This document shows, piece after piece, positions 33,565-42,059 of a stretch of DNA of 64,000 nucleotides (positions within the stretch are counted from its first letter, which is position 1; each line of letters opens with the position of its first letter). Origin of the DNA: Paenibacillus_E sp052115445 (GTDB taxonomy: Bacteria > Bacillota > Bacilli > Paenibacillales > NBRC-103111); the NCBI RefSeq assembly GCF_052115445.1, contig NZ_JBFRGR010000020.1, forward strand, positions 1 to 64,000. The letters are read 5' to 3'. The notes under the pieces are model-generated. The model was not told where the DNA came from, made no database searches, and saw only the letters and a list, made by a program, of their open reading frames with translations. Position numbers and translations under genes: made by a program.

Positions 33565-34350
33565 TTGGATTTGGTGAAGATTACACGATTTGCTGATTAC
33601 TTGGAAAAGGCTGTAAAAATAGGACACGNGGTATCACCGTTGACGTCCTTGGACTCCAACATTACCGTCGAAGAAGCATACCACGTTCAATTGAAAACAA
33701 TCGAACGCAAAGTTGCGGACGGCGCTAAAATTGTAGGCAAGAAAATTGGGCTTACTTCACTGGCTATGCAAAAGTTATTGGGCGTAGATCAACCGGATTA
33801 TGGTCATTTGTTAGATGATATGGCAGTGGAAAATAACGGAGAAATTTCGTTTGCACGCGTTCTTCAGCCGAAAGCGGAGGCTGAAATCGCTTTTGTCCTG
33901 AAGCGCGACTTGGTAAGTCCGCGGGTTACTGCGCATGATGTCCTTATGGCAACCGATTATGTGCTGCCAGCATTGGAAATTGTTGACAGCCGCATTGCGG
34001 ATTGGAAAATCAAGCTAGAGGATACCGTAGCCGATAACGCATCTTCCGGTTTATATGTTCTCGGTGGACGTCCAGTCAAGCCGGATCAAATTGATCTTGT
34101 CATGGCGGGTATGGCTTTCTATAAAAACGGAGAGTTGATTAATACCGGCGTTGGCGCCGCGGCGCTAGGCAATCCGGCAACTTGTGTAGCGTGGCTTGCT
34201 AATAAATTGTTTGAATTCGGCATTACGTTAAAAGCCGGAGAGGTTATCCTTTCCGGAGCGCTGTCTGCAGCTGCCAATGCGGCTCCTGGTGATTATTTCA
34301 GCGCACGTATTGCTCATCTAGGGGAAGTTGGCGTCAGGTTCACATCTTAA
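33565..34350 (+). CDS. 2-oxo-3-hexenedioate decarboxylase (or hydratase paralogue)
   Basis: Member of the hydratase/decarboxylase family (DmpH/DmpE, FAH fold), about 261 residues from TTG 33565 after GGAGGAGGAAG. Metal-binding and core segments are KIGLTSLAMQKLLGVDQPDYG near residue 63 and KAEAEIAFVLKRDL near 106, with LEIVDSRIADWK near 140. The operon holds two such paralogues. One must decarboxylate 2-oxo-3-hexenedioate and the other hydrate 2-hydroxypenta-2,4-dienoate; which is which is uncertain from sequence. An N at 33629 makes one early residue unknown. Confidence 0.8.
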   Translation: MDLVKITRFADYLEKAVKIGHXVSPLTSLDSNITVEEAYHVQLKTIERKVADGAKIVGKKIGLTSLAMQKLLGVDQPDYGHLLDDMAVENNGEISFARVLQPKAEAEIAFVLKRDLVSPRVTAHDVLMATDYVLPALEIVDSRIADWKIKLEDTVADNASSGLYVLGGRPVKPDQIDLVMAGMAFYKNGELINTGVGAAALGNPATCVAWLANKLFEFGITLKAGEVILSGALSAAANAAPGDYFSARIAHLGEVGVRFTS

Positions 34351-34374
34351 CTGAATGATTTGGAGGAGAGTAGA

Positions 34375-35259
34375 ATGTCTAAAATAAAGGTAGCTATTCT
34401 GGGCTCTGGGAACATCGGCACTGATTTAATGATGAAGTTAAGCAGATCGGATGTACTTGAATTAACTTCAATGATCGGGATTGACGCCGAATCGGATGGA
34501 CTTCGCCGTGCGAAAGATCACGGATATAAAGTGTTCGCTGGAGGACTGAAGCAATTTTTGGAGCAAAGCCCAGAGCTTGCTGATATCGTGTTTGACGCTA
34601 CGTCTGCAAAGGCTCATATTCGACATGCCAAGGCTCTCCGGGAAGCAGGGAAAATAGCGATTGATCTAACACCGGCCGCAGTTGGACCTTATGTCGTTCC
34701 GAGCGCTAATCTTGGCGCTCATCTGAATGCGTCAAATATTAACTTGATTACTTGTGGTGGACAAGCGACAATTCCGATTATTCATGCGATTAATAAGGTC
34801 AGCCCAGTGAGCTACGCCGAAATTGTCGCCACCATTTCAAGTAAAAGCGCTGGTCCGGGAACTCGCGCCAATATTGACGAGTTTACGGAAACGACTTCCC
34901 ACGGTATTGAAAGCATTGGCGGAGCGAAAAAAGGAAAAGCGATTATTATCATGAATCCTGCTGAACCACCGATTTTGATGAGAGATACGGTATATGCATT
35001 GGTAGACCCGGATCAACTCGATGAAGAGGACATTGTGAAGTCAATCGAACAGACAGTTGCCTACATCCAATCGTATGTGCCTGGGTATCGACTTCGCACG
35101 GAACCTATTTTTGATAAAAACAAAGTAACCGTGTTCCTTGAAGTAGAAGGAGCTGGCGATTACCTCCCAAAATACTCGGGTAATTTGGATATTATGACAG
35201 CTACAGCAGTGAAAGTGGCTGAGGAACTTGCCAAATCCCTCACTGCAGAAACAGCCTAA
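34375..35259 (+). CDS. mhpF: Acetaldehyde dehydrogenase, acylating
   Basis: Converts acetaldehyde, CoA and NAD+ to acetyl-CoA. ATG 34375 follows TTGGAGGAG and gives 294 residues, the normal length. The Rossmann motif AILGSGNIGTDLM is at residues 6-18, the catalytic Cys is in LITCGGQATIP near residue 127, and SSKSAGPGTRANIDEFTETT follows. It works in a complex with the aldolase encoded directly downstream, to which acetaldehyde is channelled. This is the last step of the meta pathway. Confidence 0.93.
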   Translation: MSKIKVAILGSGNIGTDLMMKLSRSDVLELTSMIGIDAESDGLRRAKDHGYKVFAGGLKQFLEQSPELADIVFDATSAKAHIRHAKALREAGKIAIDLTPAAVGPYVVPSANLGAHLNASNINLITCGGQATIPIIHAINKVSPVSYAEIVATISSKSAGPGTRANIDEFTETTSHGIESIGGAKKGKAIIIMNPAEPPILMRDTVYALVDPDQLDEEDIVKSIEQTVAYIQSYVPGYRLRTEPIFDKNKVTVFLEVEGAGDYLPKYSGNLDIMTATAVKVAEELAKSLTAETA

Positions 35260-35280
35260 ATAAGAAAGGAGAAGGAGACG

Positions 35281-36318
35281 ATGAGTGTTAACCGCGATAT
35301 TCTCATCACGGAAGTGGCCCTTCGTGACGGCAGCCATGCGATCAATCATCAATACACAGTGGAGCAAGTGGTCAATGTAGCCCGCTCACTTGACGAAGCA
35401 AACGTTCCTTACATTGAAGTGACGCACGGGGACGGACTTGCCGGTTCATCCTTGCAATATGGATTGTCCCGAACGGATGAAATGGAACTGATTGAAGCAG
35501 CTGTTTCCGTTTGCAAACAAGCCAAAATTGCTGTATTGCTTCTGCCGGGAATTGGTACGACTAAACATTTAAATGCCGCTGCAAAGTTAGGTGTAGGCAT
35601 GGCGCGCATAGGAACCCATGTAACGGAGGCAGACGTTTCTGCTCAGCACATTGCTCGCTCAAAGGAACTAGGGCTTGAGACGATCGGATTCTTGATGATG
35701 TCTCACATGGCATCACCGAGTAAAATTGTGGAGCAAGCGAAATTGATGGAGAGCTATGGGGCAGATGCCGTGTATATCTTTGATTCAGCTGGAGCGATGC
35801 TGCCCAAAGAAGTTGCGGAGCGAATTCGGGCTCTGAAGCAAAGCGTTGGTATTGATGTAGGATTTCATGGTCATAACAATTTATCCTTGGCTATGGCCAA
35901 TACGCTTGCGGCAATTGAGGAAGGCGCCACACGTATTGACGGCAGTGTACGCTGTTTAGGCGCAGGCGCTGGCAACACGCAAACCGAAGTGTTAATCGCC
36001 GTGTTGGAGCGTATGGGCATTAACACGGGTGTGGATCTGTACAAAATGATGGATTTGGCAGAAGATATCGTAGCGCCTATTCTTGAGGTGCCTCAGGAAA
36101 TCACTAAAAACAGCCTGGTTCTCGGCTATGCCGGCGTATACTCCAGCTTCCGTTTGCATGCGGAGCGTGCAGCGAAGAAGTTTGAAATTGATTCCCGCGA
36201 TATCCTAATGGAACTTGGAAAGCGTAAAGTTGTTGGTGGGCAAGAGGATATGATCATTGACATAGCTGCAGAAATCGCTAAGCGTAACTCTAGAGGGGGG
36301 AACCAATTTGCTTTCTGA
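35281..36318 (+). CDS. mhpE: 4-hydroxy-2-oxovalerate aldolase
   Basis: Cleaves 4-hydroxy-2-oxovalerate to pyruvate and acetaldehyde. It is a 345-residue DRE-TIM metallolyase. VALRDGSHAINHQYT at residues 12-26 holds the catalytic Arg-Asp and His, DSAGAMLP near 175 and GFHGHNNLSLA near 200 hold the metal-binding His pair, and the C-terminal domain for complex formation is present. It forms the usual pair with the acylating dehydrogenase upstream (21 bases between them). Its end overlaps the next gene by 11 bases. Confidence 0.94.
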   Translation: MSVNRDILITEVALRDGSHAINHQYTVEQVVNVARSLDEANVPYIEVTHGDGLAGSSLQYGLSRTDEMELIEAAVSVCKQAKIAVLLLPGIGTTKHLNAAAKLGVGMARIGTHVTEADVSAQHIARSKELGLETIGFLMMSHMASPSKIVEQAKLMESYGADAVYIFDSAGAMLPKEVAERIRALKQSVGIDVGFHGHNNLSLAMANTLAAIEEGATRIDGSVRCLGAGAGNTQTEVLIAVLERMGINTGVDLYKMMDLAEDIVAPILEVPQEITKNSLVLGYAGVYSSFRLHAERAAKKFEIDSRDILMELGKRKVVGGQEDMIIDIAAEIAKRNSRGGNQFAF

Positions 36319-37093
36319 TCAAATTAACAGAACTCTAGCTGAAAAGCTTGTGGATGCTGAATTGAACAAGCATGAAGTCATTAAGCTGACGGCCGAATAT
36401 CCTGAGCTATCTGTAAATGATGGATACCGTATCCAAGATGAAATCGTTGCTATTAAGGCTGAGCAAGGGCATCAAATTTTTGCATTGAAGATGGGTTTTA
36501 CCAGCATGGCCAAAATGAAGCAAATGAATGTAGACGAGCCGATTTACGGCTACATTTTTGATTATATGGCTCTTGATCGCGGAGAGCTTTCGCTAAGCGA
36601 ATTGATACATCCGAAAGTAGAAGCGGAAATTGCTTTTATTCTTGGCAAGGATATCGAGGGACCTGGAATTACAGGAGCACAAGTGTTGGCCGCTACAGAT
36701 TATGTCGTTCCTGCATTAGAAATCATTGATAGTAGATATCAAAATTTCCAATTCACTTTGCCGGATGTTATTGCAGATAACACTTCTTCCTCACGAGTAT
36801 TCATTGGTTCCACGATGAGAAATCCGCTTGAATATGATCTGGATTTGGTCGGGGTCACCCTTTCTATTAACGGAGAAATGAAAGATTTGGGTGCAGGCGC
36901 TGCCGTTCTCCGACATCCGGCTAATTCGGTCGCCATGCTGGCTAATATGCTTGCCCGCAGAGGCCGTAAGCTGAAAGCAGGCCAGATCATTTTAACTGGT
37001 GGAATTACCGGAGCACACCAGCTGTTTGAGGGCGATGTTGTCTCTGCAAAATGGGATGGTCTTGGTTCGATTGACTTTACTGTTAAAGCTTAA
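36308..37093 (+). CDS. 2-oxopent-4-enoate hydratase (or decarboxylase paralogue)
   Basis: Second member of the hydratase/decarboxylase family in the operon, 261 residues from TTG 36308 preceded by AGAGGGGGG. Segments parallel to its paralogue at 33565 are KMGFTSMAKMKQMNVDEPIYG, KVEAEIAFILGKDI and LEIIDSRYQNFQF. Coming right after the aldolase, it most likely supplies 4-hydroxy-2-oxovalerate by hydrating 2-hydroxypenta-2,4-dienoate. The roles of the two paralogues could be swapped. It is the last gene before a strong terminator. Confidence 0.8.
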   Translation: MLSDQINRTLAEKLVDAELNKHEVIKLTAEYPELSVNDGYRIQDEIVAIKAEQGHQIFALKMGFTSMAKMKQMNVDEPIYGYIFDYMALDRGELSLSELIHPKVEAEIAFILGKDIEGPGITGAQVLAATDYVVPALEIIDSRYQNFQFTLPDVIADNTSSSRVFIGSTMRNPLEYDLDLVGVTLSINGEMKDLGAGAAVLRHPANSVAMLANMLARRGRKLKAGQIILTGGITGAHQLFEGDVVSAKWDGLGSIDFTVKA

Positions 37094-37113
37094 TTATTTG
37101 TTTGAATGTAACA

Positions 37114-37144
37114 AGCCCAGAACCGGTCATACGGTGTCTGGGCT
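37114..37144. terminator. Bidirectional terminator of the anthranilate operon and tetR
   Basis: AGCCCAGA pairs with TCTGGGCT, with an inner ACCG/CGGT pairing. It lies between the converging hydratase gene and tetR. Confidence 0.8.
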
Positions 37145-37154
37145 ATTGGTCCGA

Positions 37155-37769
37155 CTATATATAAAGTCCTGTGACGTAGACAGAAGTAATCGTTCTTGCG
37201 ACCTCTTCAACAGAACCATGATGTTCGTTCCGGACAATTTCCCATAGGTACATTTCATTCGTAAAATACCAGCCTCGTGCCACAATCTCATGATTTAATT
37301 CCGATCTAGCTAACCCATTTTGTTGGGAATAGGCAACGTCCGTGGAAATACGCCCAATAAATTTTTCCCGAATAGCTTTCCATTTATCCGAGACTAACGA
37401 AGAAACCCCGATTGCTTGTTCAAAGACTTGCATCATATCCCGCTCGGCTTCCGCAGTTTTTAGAAAAGCGTAGGCTTGTTTGTTAATAATTTCTACGGCT
37501 TCTTGTTTCGATTTGGGCAGGAAGGAGATTTCCGCAATGTCAAAAAATCGCTCCATAACATCCTCCAACAATACGNTCAAAAGATCTTCTTTTCCTCCAA
37601 AATGAACATAGGCCGTTCCGTATCCGATACTCGCTTTGTTAATCATCTGCGAGATCGTTGCTTTTTGAAAACCTTCTTGAAGAAAGACTTCCCTAGCGGC
37701 TTCTAAAAGCTTCATCCGTGTTTTCATCGATCGTAAATGTCTTTTATCCTCTATATTGCGGTGATCCAT
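37155..37769 (-). CDS. TetR-family repressor 1, divergent from kynU
   Basis: A 204-residue TetR/AcrR regulator. The start at 37769 has GGGGG upstream; the open frame back to 37862 would add 31 residues without a better site. The N-terminal helix-turn-helix reads ATISQMINKASIGYGTAYVHFGGKEDLL near residue 34 onward. It is divergent from kynU, and the operators between them (37874 and 37908) recur before amidohydrolase 2 at 41963. It is a clear paralogue of the TetR protein at 49287. The inducer could be kynurenine, anthranilate or a CoA derivative; none is shown. N at 37576. Confidence 0.88.
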   Translation of the reverse strand: MDHRNIEDKRHLRSMKTRMKLLEAAREVFLQEGFQKATISQMINKASIGYGTAYVHFGGKEDLLXVLLEDVMERFFDIAEISFLPKSKQEAVEIINKQAYAFLKTAEAERDMMQVFEQAIGVSSLVSDKWKAIREKFIGRISTDVAYSQQNGLARSELNHEIVARGWYFTNEMYLWEIVRNEHHGSVEEVARTITSVYVTGLYI

Positions 37770-37872
37770 TCTTATTCCCCCATTATTCAATATCTCTAGC
37801 ATATATGTTTTTTCATTTAAAAGGAAGGGAAGCCATAAGGTTTTCATGTAAAAAATTAGCATAAAAATAATA

Positions 37873-37920
37873 TTGACACCGTGTCATATTTAGAGCGATA
37901 ATAATATTGACATTACGTCA
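37873..37920 (+). promoter_or_regulatory. kynU promoter with two TetR-type operators
   Basis: TTGACA (37873-37878), an 18-base spacer and GATAAT (37897-37902) form the promoter. TGACACCGTGTCA (37874-37886) is a perfect 13-bp inverted repeat covering the -35 box. TGACATTACGTCA (37908-37920) has one mismatched pair and covers the transcription start. Both are followed by TAT. This arrangement would block RNA polymerase. Confidence 0.78.
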
Positions 37921-37930
37921 TATTCAATCA

Positions 37931-37944
37931 AGAAAGCGCTTTAT
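37931..37944 (+). promoter_or_regulatory. Possible cre box downstream of the kynU promoter
   Basis: AGAAAGCGCTTTAT has a perfect AAAGCGCTTT core but lacks the outer TG/CA of the CcpA consensus. It lies about 20 bases after the predicted start, where CcpA usually represses. Confidence 0.4.
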
Positions 37945-37977
37945 CACATTCATTTTGTAAAGGAGAGGATTATCTTG

Positions 37978-39264
37978 ATGCATTTGAAAAACTTTGAAGG
38001 AACTTTAAAATATGCAAAAGAATTGGATAAGGAAGATTCTCTGGTACGGTTTCGAGAAGAGTTTTATTTAAAGCCAGGCTCCATTTATATGGATGGGAAC
38101 TCATTAGGACTACTATCGAAAAGAGCGGAAAGGACTCTCTTGGAATCTTTAGAGGATTGGAAAGAATATGGAATCGACGGCTGGACAGAGGGAAAACATC
38201 CATGGTTCTTTATGGCAGAGAATCTAGGCAAGAAGCTTGCTCCGTTAGTAGGAGGCTCAGCAGAAGAAGTCATTGTAACAGGTTCTACAACCGTAAACCT
38301 ACATCAGCTTGTATCTACGTTCTATAATCCAGAAGGAATACGCACAAAAATTTTAGCGGATGAACTCACATTTCCATCCGATATTTATGCACTACAAAGC
38401 CAGTTACAGATACGTGGATATAACCCCGATACACATCTGATTCGTGTAAAAAGCCGCGACGGACGCTTTTTAGAAGAAGATGACATTATGGAAGCCATGG
38501 ACGAGACAGTCGCTTTGATCGTTTTGCCCACCGTACTTTATCGCAGCGGTCAAATATTGGATATTAAACGATTAACCGCTGAAGCACACCGTAGAGGGAT
38601 TTTAATCGGGTTTGACGCTTGCCACTCGGCAGGTTCGATTCCACACTCATTTAGCGAATGGGGTGTAGATTTTGCGTTTTGGTGTAATTATAAACATTTG
38701 AACGGAGGACCTGGCGGTGTCGGAGGCTTGTTTGTGAATCGAAAGCATTTTGGAAAAATGCCCGGACTCGCCGGATGGTTTAGTTCTGCTAAAGAGAAGC
38801 AATTCGATATGGAGCACACGTTAACCCCTGCTCTTTCTGCGGGAGCTTTCCAAATAGGAACTCCTCATGTGCTTAGCGTTGCCCCTTTGATTGGGTCATT
38901 GGAGATTTTTGCGGAAGCAGGAATAGAAAATATTCGTCAAAAATCACTTAAAATCAATCAATATTTAATGAATTTAATTGAGAGTGAATTAGGGGATATG
39001 GGATTTTTCATAGGAACGCCAAGAGAGGATGCACGACGCGGCGGGCATGTAAGCCTTGAGCATAACGAAGCGGCACGAATTTGTAAATCATTGAAGGAAA
39101 ACGGCATCATTCCGGATTTTCGAGCGCCTAACATCATTCGTCTTGCACCTGTTGCCCTTTATACGTCCTATGAGGAAGTTTGGGAAGTGGTTCAAACCCT
39201 TAAAAAGATTATGACTGAAAAACAATATGAGAAATTTAAAAATGAACGTGAAGTAGTGGCATAA
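37978..39264 (+). CDS. kynU: Kynureninase
   Basis: PLP-dependent hydrolase that splits L-kynurenine into anthranilate and L-alanine. It has 428 residues from ATG 37978 (AGGAGAGG upstream; TTG 37975 is possible). Kynureninase segments are MDGNSLGLLSKRAE near residue 40, FPSDIYAL near 130, GFDACHSAGSIPHSFSEWGVDFAFWCNYKHLNGGPG spanning about 212-246 in pieces with the PLP Lys near 239, and APNIIRLAPVALYTSYEEVW near the end. It starts a unit with an amino-acid permease and alanine dehydrogenase. Its product enters the operon that ends just upstream on the same strand. No tryptophan dioxygenase or kynurenine formamidase gene is in the window. Confidence 0.94.
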   Translation: MHLKNFEGTLKYAKELDKEDSLVRFREEFYLKPGSIYMDGNSLGLLSKRAERTLLESLEDWKEYGIDGWTEGKHPWFFMAENLGKKLAPLVGGSAEEVIVTGSTTVNLHQLVSTFYNPEGIRTKILADELTFPSDIYALQSQLQIRGYNPDTHLIRVKSRDGRFLEEDDIMEAMDETVALIVLPTVLYRSGQILDIKRLTAEAHRRGILIGFDACHSAGSIPHSFSEWGVDFAFWCNYKHLNGGPGGVGGLFVNRKHFGKMPGLAGWFSSAKEKQFDMEHTLTPALSAGAFQIGTPHVLSVAPLIGSLEIFAEAGIENIRQKSLKINQYLMNLIESELGDMGFFIGTPREDARRGGHVSLEHNEAARICKSLKENGIIPDFRAPNIIRLAPVALYTSYEEVWEVVQTLKKIMTEKQYEKFKNEREVVA

Positions 39265-39357
39265 AGCAAAAAGCAGTGGGAGGGGCTTTTCCCTCTGAGG
39301 GCATTGAACAAGATATGGTTGGACAAAGCCTGATGGTTAAAGAAGGGGTTGAAATAA

Positions 39358-40719
39358 ATGGAAAATAAAAATAGCGGCGAGGGATTAAAACGGGAGTTAT
39401 CATCAAGTCGGCTCTCGATGATCGCAATGGGGATGGCCATTGGGACGGGGTTATTCCTTGGAAGCGGACTAGCCATTGGCACTGCAGGACCAAGTGTATT
39501 GCTGAGCTATACCATAGGTGCGTTTATCGTTTTATTATTAATGGGTTGTTTGGCAGAAATGACGGTTGCCCATCCAACTTCAGGATCTTTTGGAACGATT
39601 GCGGATCTCTATCTACATCCCATGGTAGGCTTTCTTGTTCGGTACTCTTATTGGATTGCTCAGGTTCTTGCGATCGGGGTTGAAATAAGTGCAATTGCAG
39701 TCTATATGAAATACTGGTATCCGGGAGTCCCTGGTATCACTTGGATCATTATATTTACCGCAGTGCTCATATATGTAAACGCTACCAGTGTTAATGCATT
39801 TGCATCATTTGAGTATTGGTTTTCCATGATCAAGGTTAGTGCAATTGTTGGATTTATCCTTCTTGGTGCGTACGTTCTATTTGGGACTTCCAGCTATGAA
39901 AATGTGGGCGCTCATAACCTGGTAGATCATAAAGGTTTCCTGCCATTTGGTTTTAAAGGAATGTGGATTGCCGTCTTTATTTCTCTTTTTAGCTTCATAG
40001 GTACTGAATTGGTCGCGGTTACTGCAGGTGAAGCCAAAGAGCCGGATGTAGCTGTACCGAAAGCCTTAAGGTCAACTGTTTTCCGATTGTCTGCTTTCTA
40101 TGTGGTAACTTTGGCGATCATGTTGATGATTGTTCCATGGCAATCGGCAGGAATTGAAAAAAGCCCATTTGTTAGAGTCATGGAAATCTTAAATATACCT
40201 GGCGCTTCTGGCATCATGAATTTTATCGTGTTAACAGCCGCGTTATCTTCCATGAACGGGATGCTGTATGCTTCCTCAAGAACGTTGTTTTCACTATCGC
40301 AAGAAAAGTTTGCGCCTGCCGTAATGGGGAAGCTGTCTAAAAAAGGGGTTCCAACAACTGCACTTATCGTTTCCTCAACTGGAATTATTTTTGCAGCTGT
40401 TGTAAATGCGCTGCTGCCTGGATCTTCCTACGCATTTATGATGGGGATATCGATGTTTGGTTCACTTTTTACCTGGTTAATCATCTTCCTCTCCCATTTA
40501 TTTTTCCGTAAGAAATGGGACAAACGGGGAGGACGCAAATTGCCGGTAAGAATGATGGGTTTTCCATATTTGACGATATTGGGGGGACTTCTCTTATTGA
40601 GTTTAATGATCACAGCATGGTTTACCGATTTCAAAATCATGCTTCAATTCGGTATTCCTTGGCTTCTATTTTTATCAATTGCGTATTTGGTTATGAAAAA
40701 AAAGCAACATGTAAAATAA
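39358..40719 (+). CDS. Amino-acid permease (APC superfamily)
   Basis: A 453-residue, 12-segment amino acid transporter of the APC family. The GMAIGTGLFLGSG motif in the first membrane segment, near residue 24, is the substrate-binding glycine-rich turn, and EAKEPDVAVPKALRST near 225 is a family hallmark. It is closest in appearance to GABA/proline/aromatic amino acid permeases. Between kynU and the alanine dehydrogenase gene it probably imports kynurenine or tryptophan; this is inferred from position. It is separated from kynU by 93 bases without a clear terminator. Confidence 0.85.
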   Translation: MENKNSGEGLKRELSSSRLSMIAMGMAIGTGLFLGSGLAIGTAGPSVLLSYTIGAFIVLLLMGCLAEMTVAHPTSGSFGTIADLYLHPMVGFLVRYSYWIAQVLAIGVEISAIAVYMKYWYPGVPGITWIIIFTAVLIYVNATSVNAFASFEYWFSMIKVSAIVGFILLGAYVLFGTSSYENVGAHNLVDHKGFLPFGFKGMWIAVFISLFSFIGTELVAVTAGEAKEPDVAVPKALRSTVFRLSAFYVVTLAIMLMIVPWQSAGIEKSPFVRVMEILNIPGASGIMNFIVLTAALSSMNGMLYASSRTLFSLSQEKFAPAVMGKLSKKGVPTTALIVSSTGIIFAAVVNALLPGSSYAFMMGISMFGSLFTWLIIFLSHLFFRKKWDKRGGRKLPVRMMGFPYLTILGGLLLLSLMITAWFTDFKIMLQFGIPWLLFLSIAYLVMKKKQHVK

Positions 40720-40749
40720 TTTTATGAAAACAGAAGGAGAGGGCTTTAT

Positions 40750-41880
40750 ATGATAATTGGTATCCCTAAGGAGATTAAGAATAACGAAAACCGTGTCGCT
40801 TTAACGCCAGCTGGAGTCGTTTCATTCGTAAGTGCTGGGCATAAAGTATTAGTTGAGAATAACGCTAGTACAGGCAGCGGTTTTACGAATGAAGATTACA
40901 TCAATACCGGTGCGGAAATTATTGATAATTCGGCAGAGTTATGGGAAAAATCAGATATGATTATGAAAGTGAAAGAGCCGCTTCCGAGTGAGTATAACTA
41001 TTTTCGTAAAGGCTTGATTTTATTCACTTACCTACATCTAGCCGCTGAACCGGCTTTGGCTCAGGCACTTAAAGAAAAAGGAGTTCTTGCCATTGCCTAT
41101 GAAACTGTTTCGGTGAACCGCACTTTGCCATTGCTTACGCCAATGAGTGAGGTAGCTGGTCGGATGGCCACACAAATCGGTGCGCAATTTTTACAAAAAT
41201 CAAATGGGGGTAAAGGTATTCTCCTTGCAGGCGTCCCTGGTGTGAACCGTGGGAAAGTGACCATTATTGGCGGCGGTGTCGTAGGTACGCACGCAGCAAA
41301 ATTGGCAATTGGAATCGGTGCTGATGTAACAATCATCGACTTAAGCGCTGATCGGCTGCGTCAATTGGATGATATATTTGGCAATCAAATTACAACATTG
41401 ATGTCGAGCCCCTTCAATATCGCACAGTCAGTCGCTGAAGCTGATCTTTTAATTGGCGCGGTATTAATTCCTGGTGCAAAAGCACCAAAACTGGTATCGG
41501 AAGAAATTGTAAAGACGATGAAGCCTGGTTCTGTTATTGTTGATGTTGCTATCGACCAAGGTGGAATCGTTGAGACGATCGATCACATCACAACACATGA
41601 CAATCCGACCTATGTCAAGCATGGCGTCGTTCATTACGCTGTAGCCAACATGCCTGGTGCAGTTCCGAGGACTTCTACCATCGCTTTAACGAATGTCACT
41701 CTGCCGTATGCATTACAGATCGCAAACAAAGGTGTAAATAAAGCAATCTCCGAAAACGAAGCTTTAAGACTTGGCGTAAACACAGCAAATGGTGAAATTA
41801 CATTTGAAGCGGTTGCCAAAGATCTTGGTTACGATTATGTAAAAGTAGAAGATGCTTTTGGGGAAATGGTTGAGTTATAG
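40750..41880 (+). CDS. ald: Alanine dehydrogenase
   Basis: NAD-dependent oxidation of L-alanine to pyruvate and ammonia, 376 residues. It begins MIIGIPKEIKNNENRVALTP, as is typical of alanine dehydrogenases, with KVKEPLPSEY near residue 75 and the NAD-binding VTIIGGGVVGTHAAKLA near residue 170. ATG 40750 follows AGAAGGAGAGGG. Its place after kynU makes sense because kynureninase releases alanine, so the unit recovers that carbon as pyruvate. A terminator follows. Confidence 0.95.
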   Translation: MIIGIPKEIKNNENRVALTPAGVVSFVSAGHKVLVENNASTGSGFTNEDYINTGAEIIDNSAELWEKSDMIMKVKEPLPSEYNYFRKGLILFTYLHLAAEPALAQALKEKGVLAIAYETVSVNRTLPLLTPMSEVAGRMATQIGAQFLQKSNGGKGILLAGVPGVNRGKVTIIGGGVVGTHAAKLAIGIGADVTIIDLSADRLRQLDDIFGNQITTLMSSPFNIAQSVAEADLLIGAVLIPGAKAPKLVSEEIVKTMKPGSVIVDVAIDQGGIVETIDHITTHDNPTYVKHGVVHYAVANMPGAVPRTSTIALTNVTLPYALQIANKGVNKAISENEALRLGVNTANGEITFEAVAKDLGYDYVKVEDAFGEMVEL

Positions 41881-41894
41881 GTAATCGTTCAAGG

Positions 41895-41923
41895 TACCAC
41901 GGCTAATTAGTCGTGGTATTTTT
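41895..41923 (+). terminator. Terminator of the kynU unit
   Basis: TACCACG pairs with CGTGGTA around GCTAATTAGT, which can add a short inner pair, followed by five T residues. Confidence 0.8.
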
Positions 41924-41949
41924 ACTTTTAAGGATGATTCAATCTAACA

Positions 41950-41990
41950 GACATCATGTCATTGACATGATGTCATATTCGTAATATACT
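41950..41990 (+). promoter_or_regulatory. Promoter of amidohydrolase 2 with TetR-type operators
   Basis: TTGACA (41962-41967), a 17-base spacer and TATACT (41985-41990) form a strong promoter. TGACATGATGTCA (41963-41975) is a perfect inverted repeat on the -35 box, in the same setting as at kynU and also followed by TAT. GACATCATGTC (41950-41960) is a second perfect repeat with its centre 14 bp upstream. Confidence 0.78.
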
Positions 41991-42059
41991 TTTAAATGAA
42001 AGGGCTTACATATAGAATTACCGAAATATGTAGTCATTATTTATTTAACAGGAGGAAGA

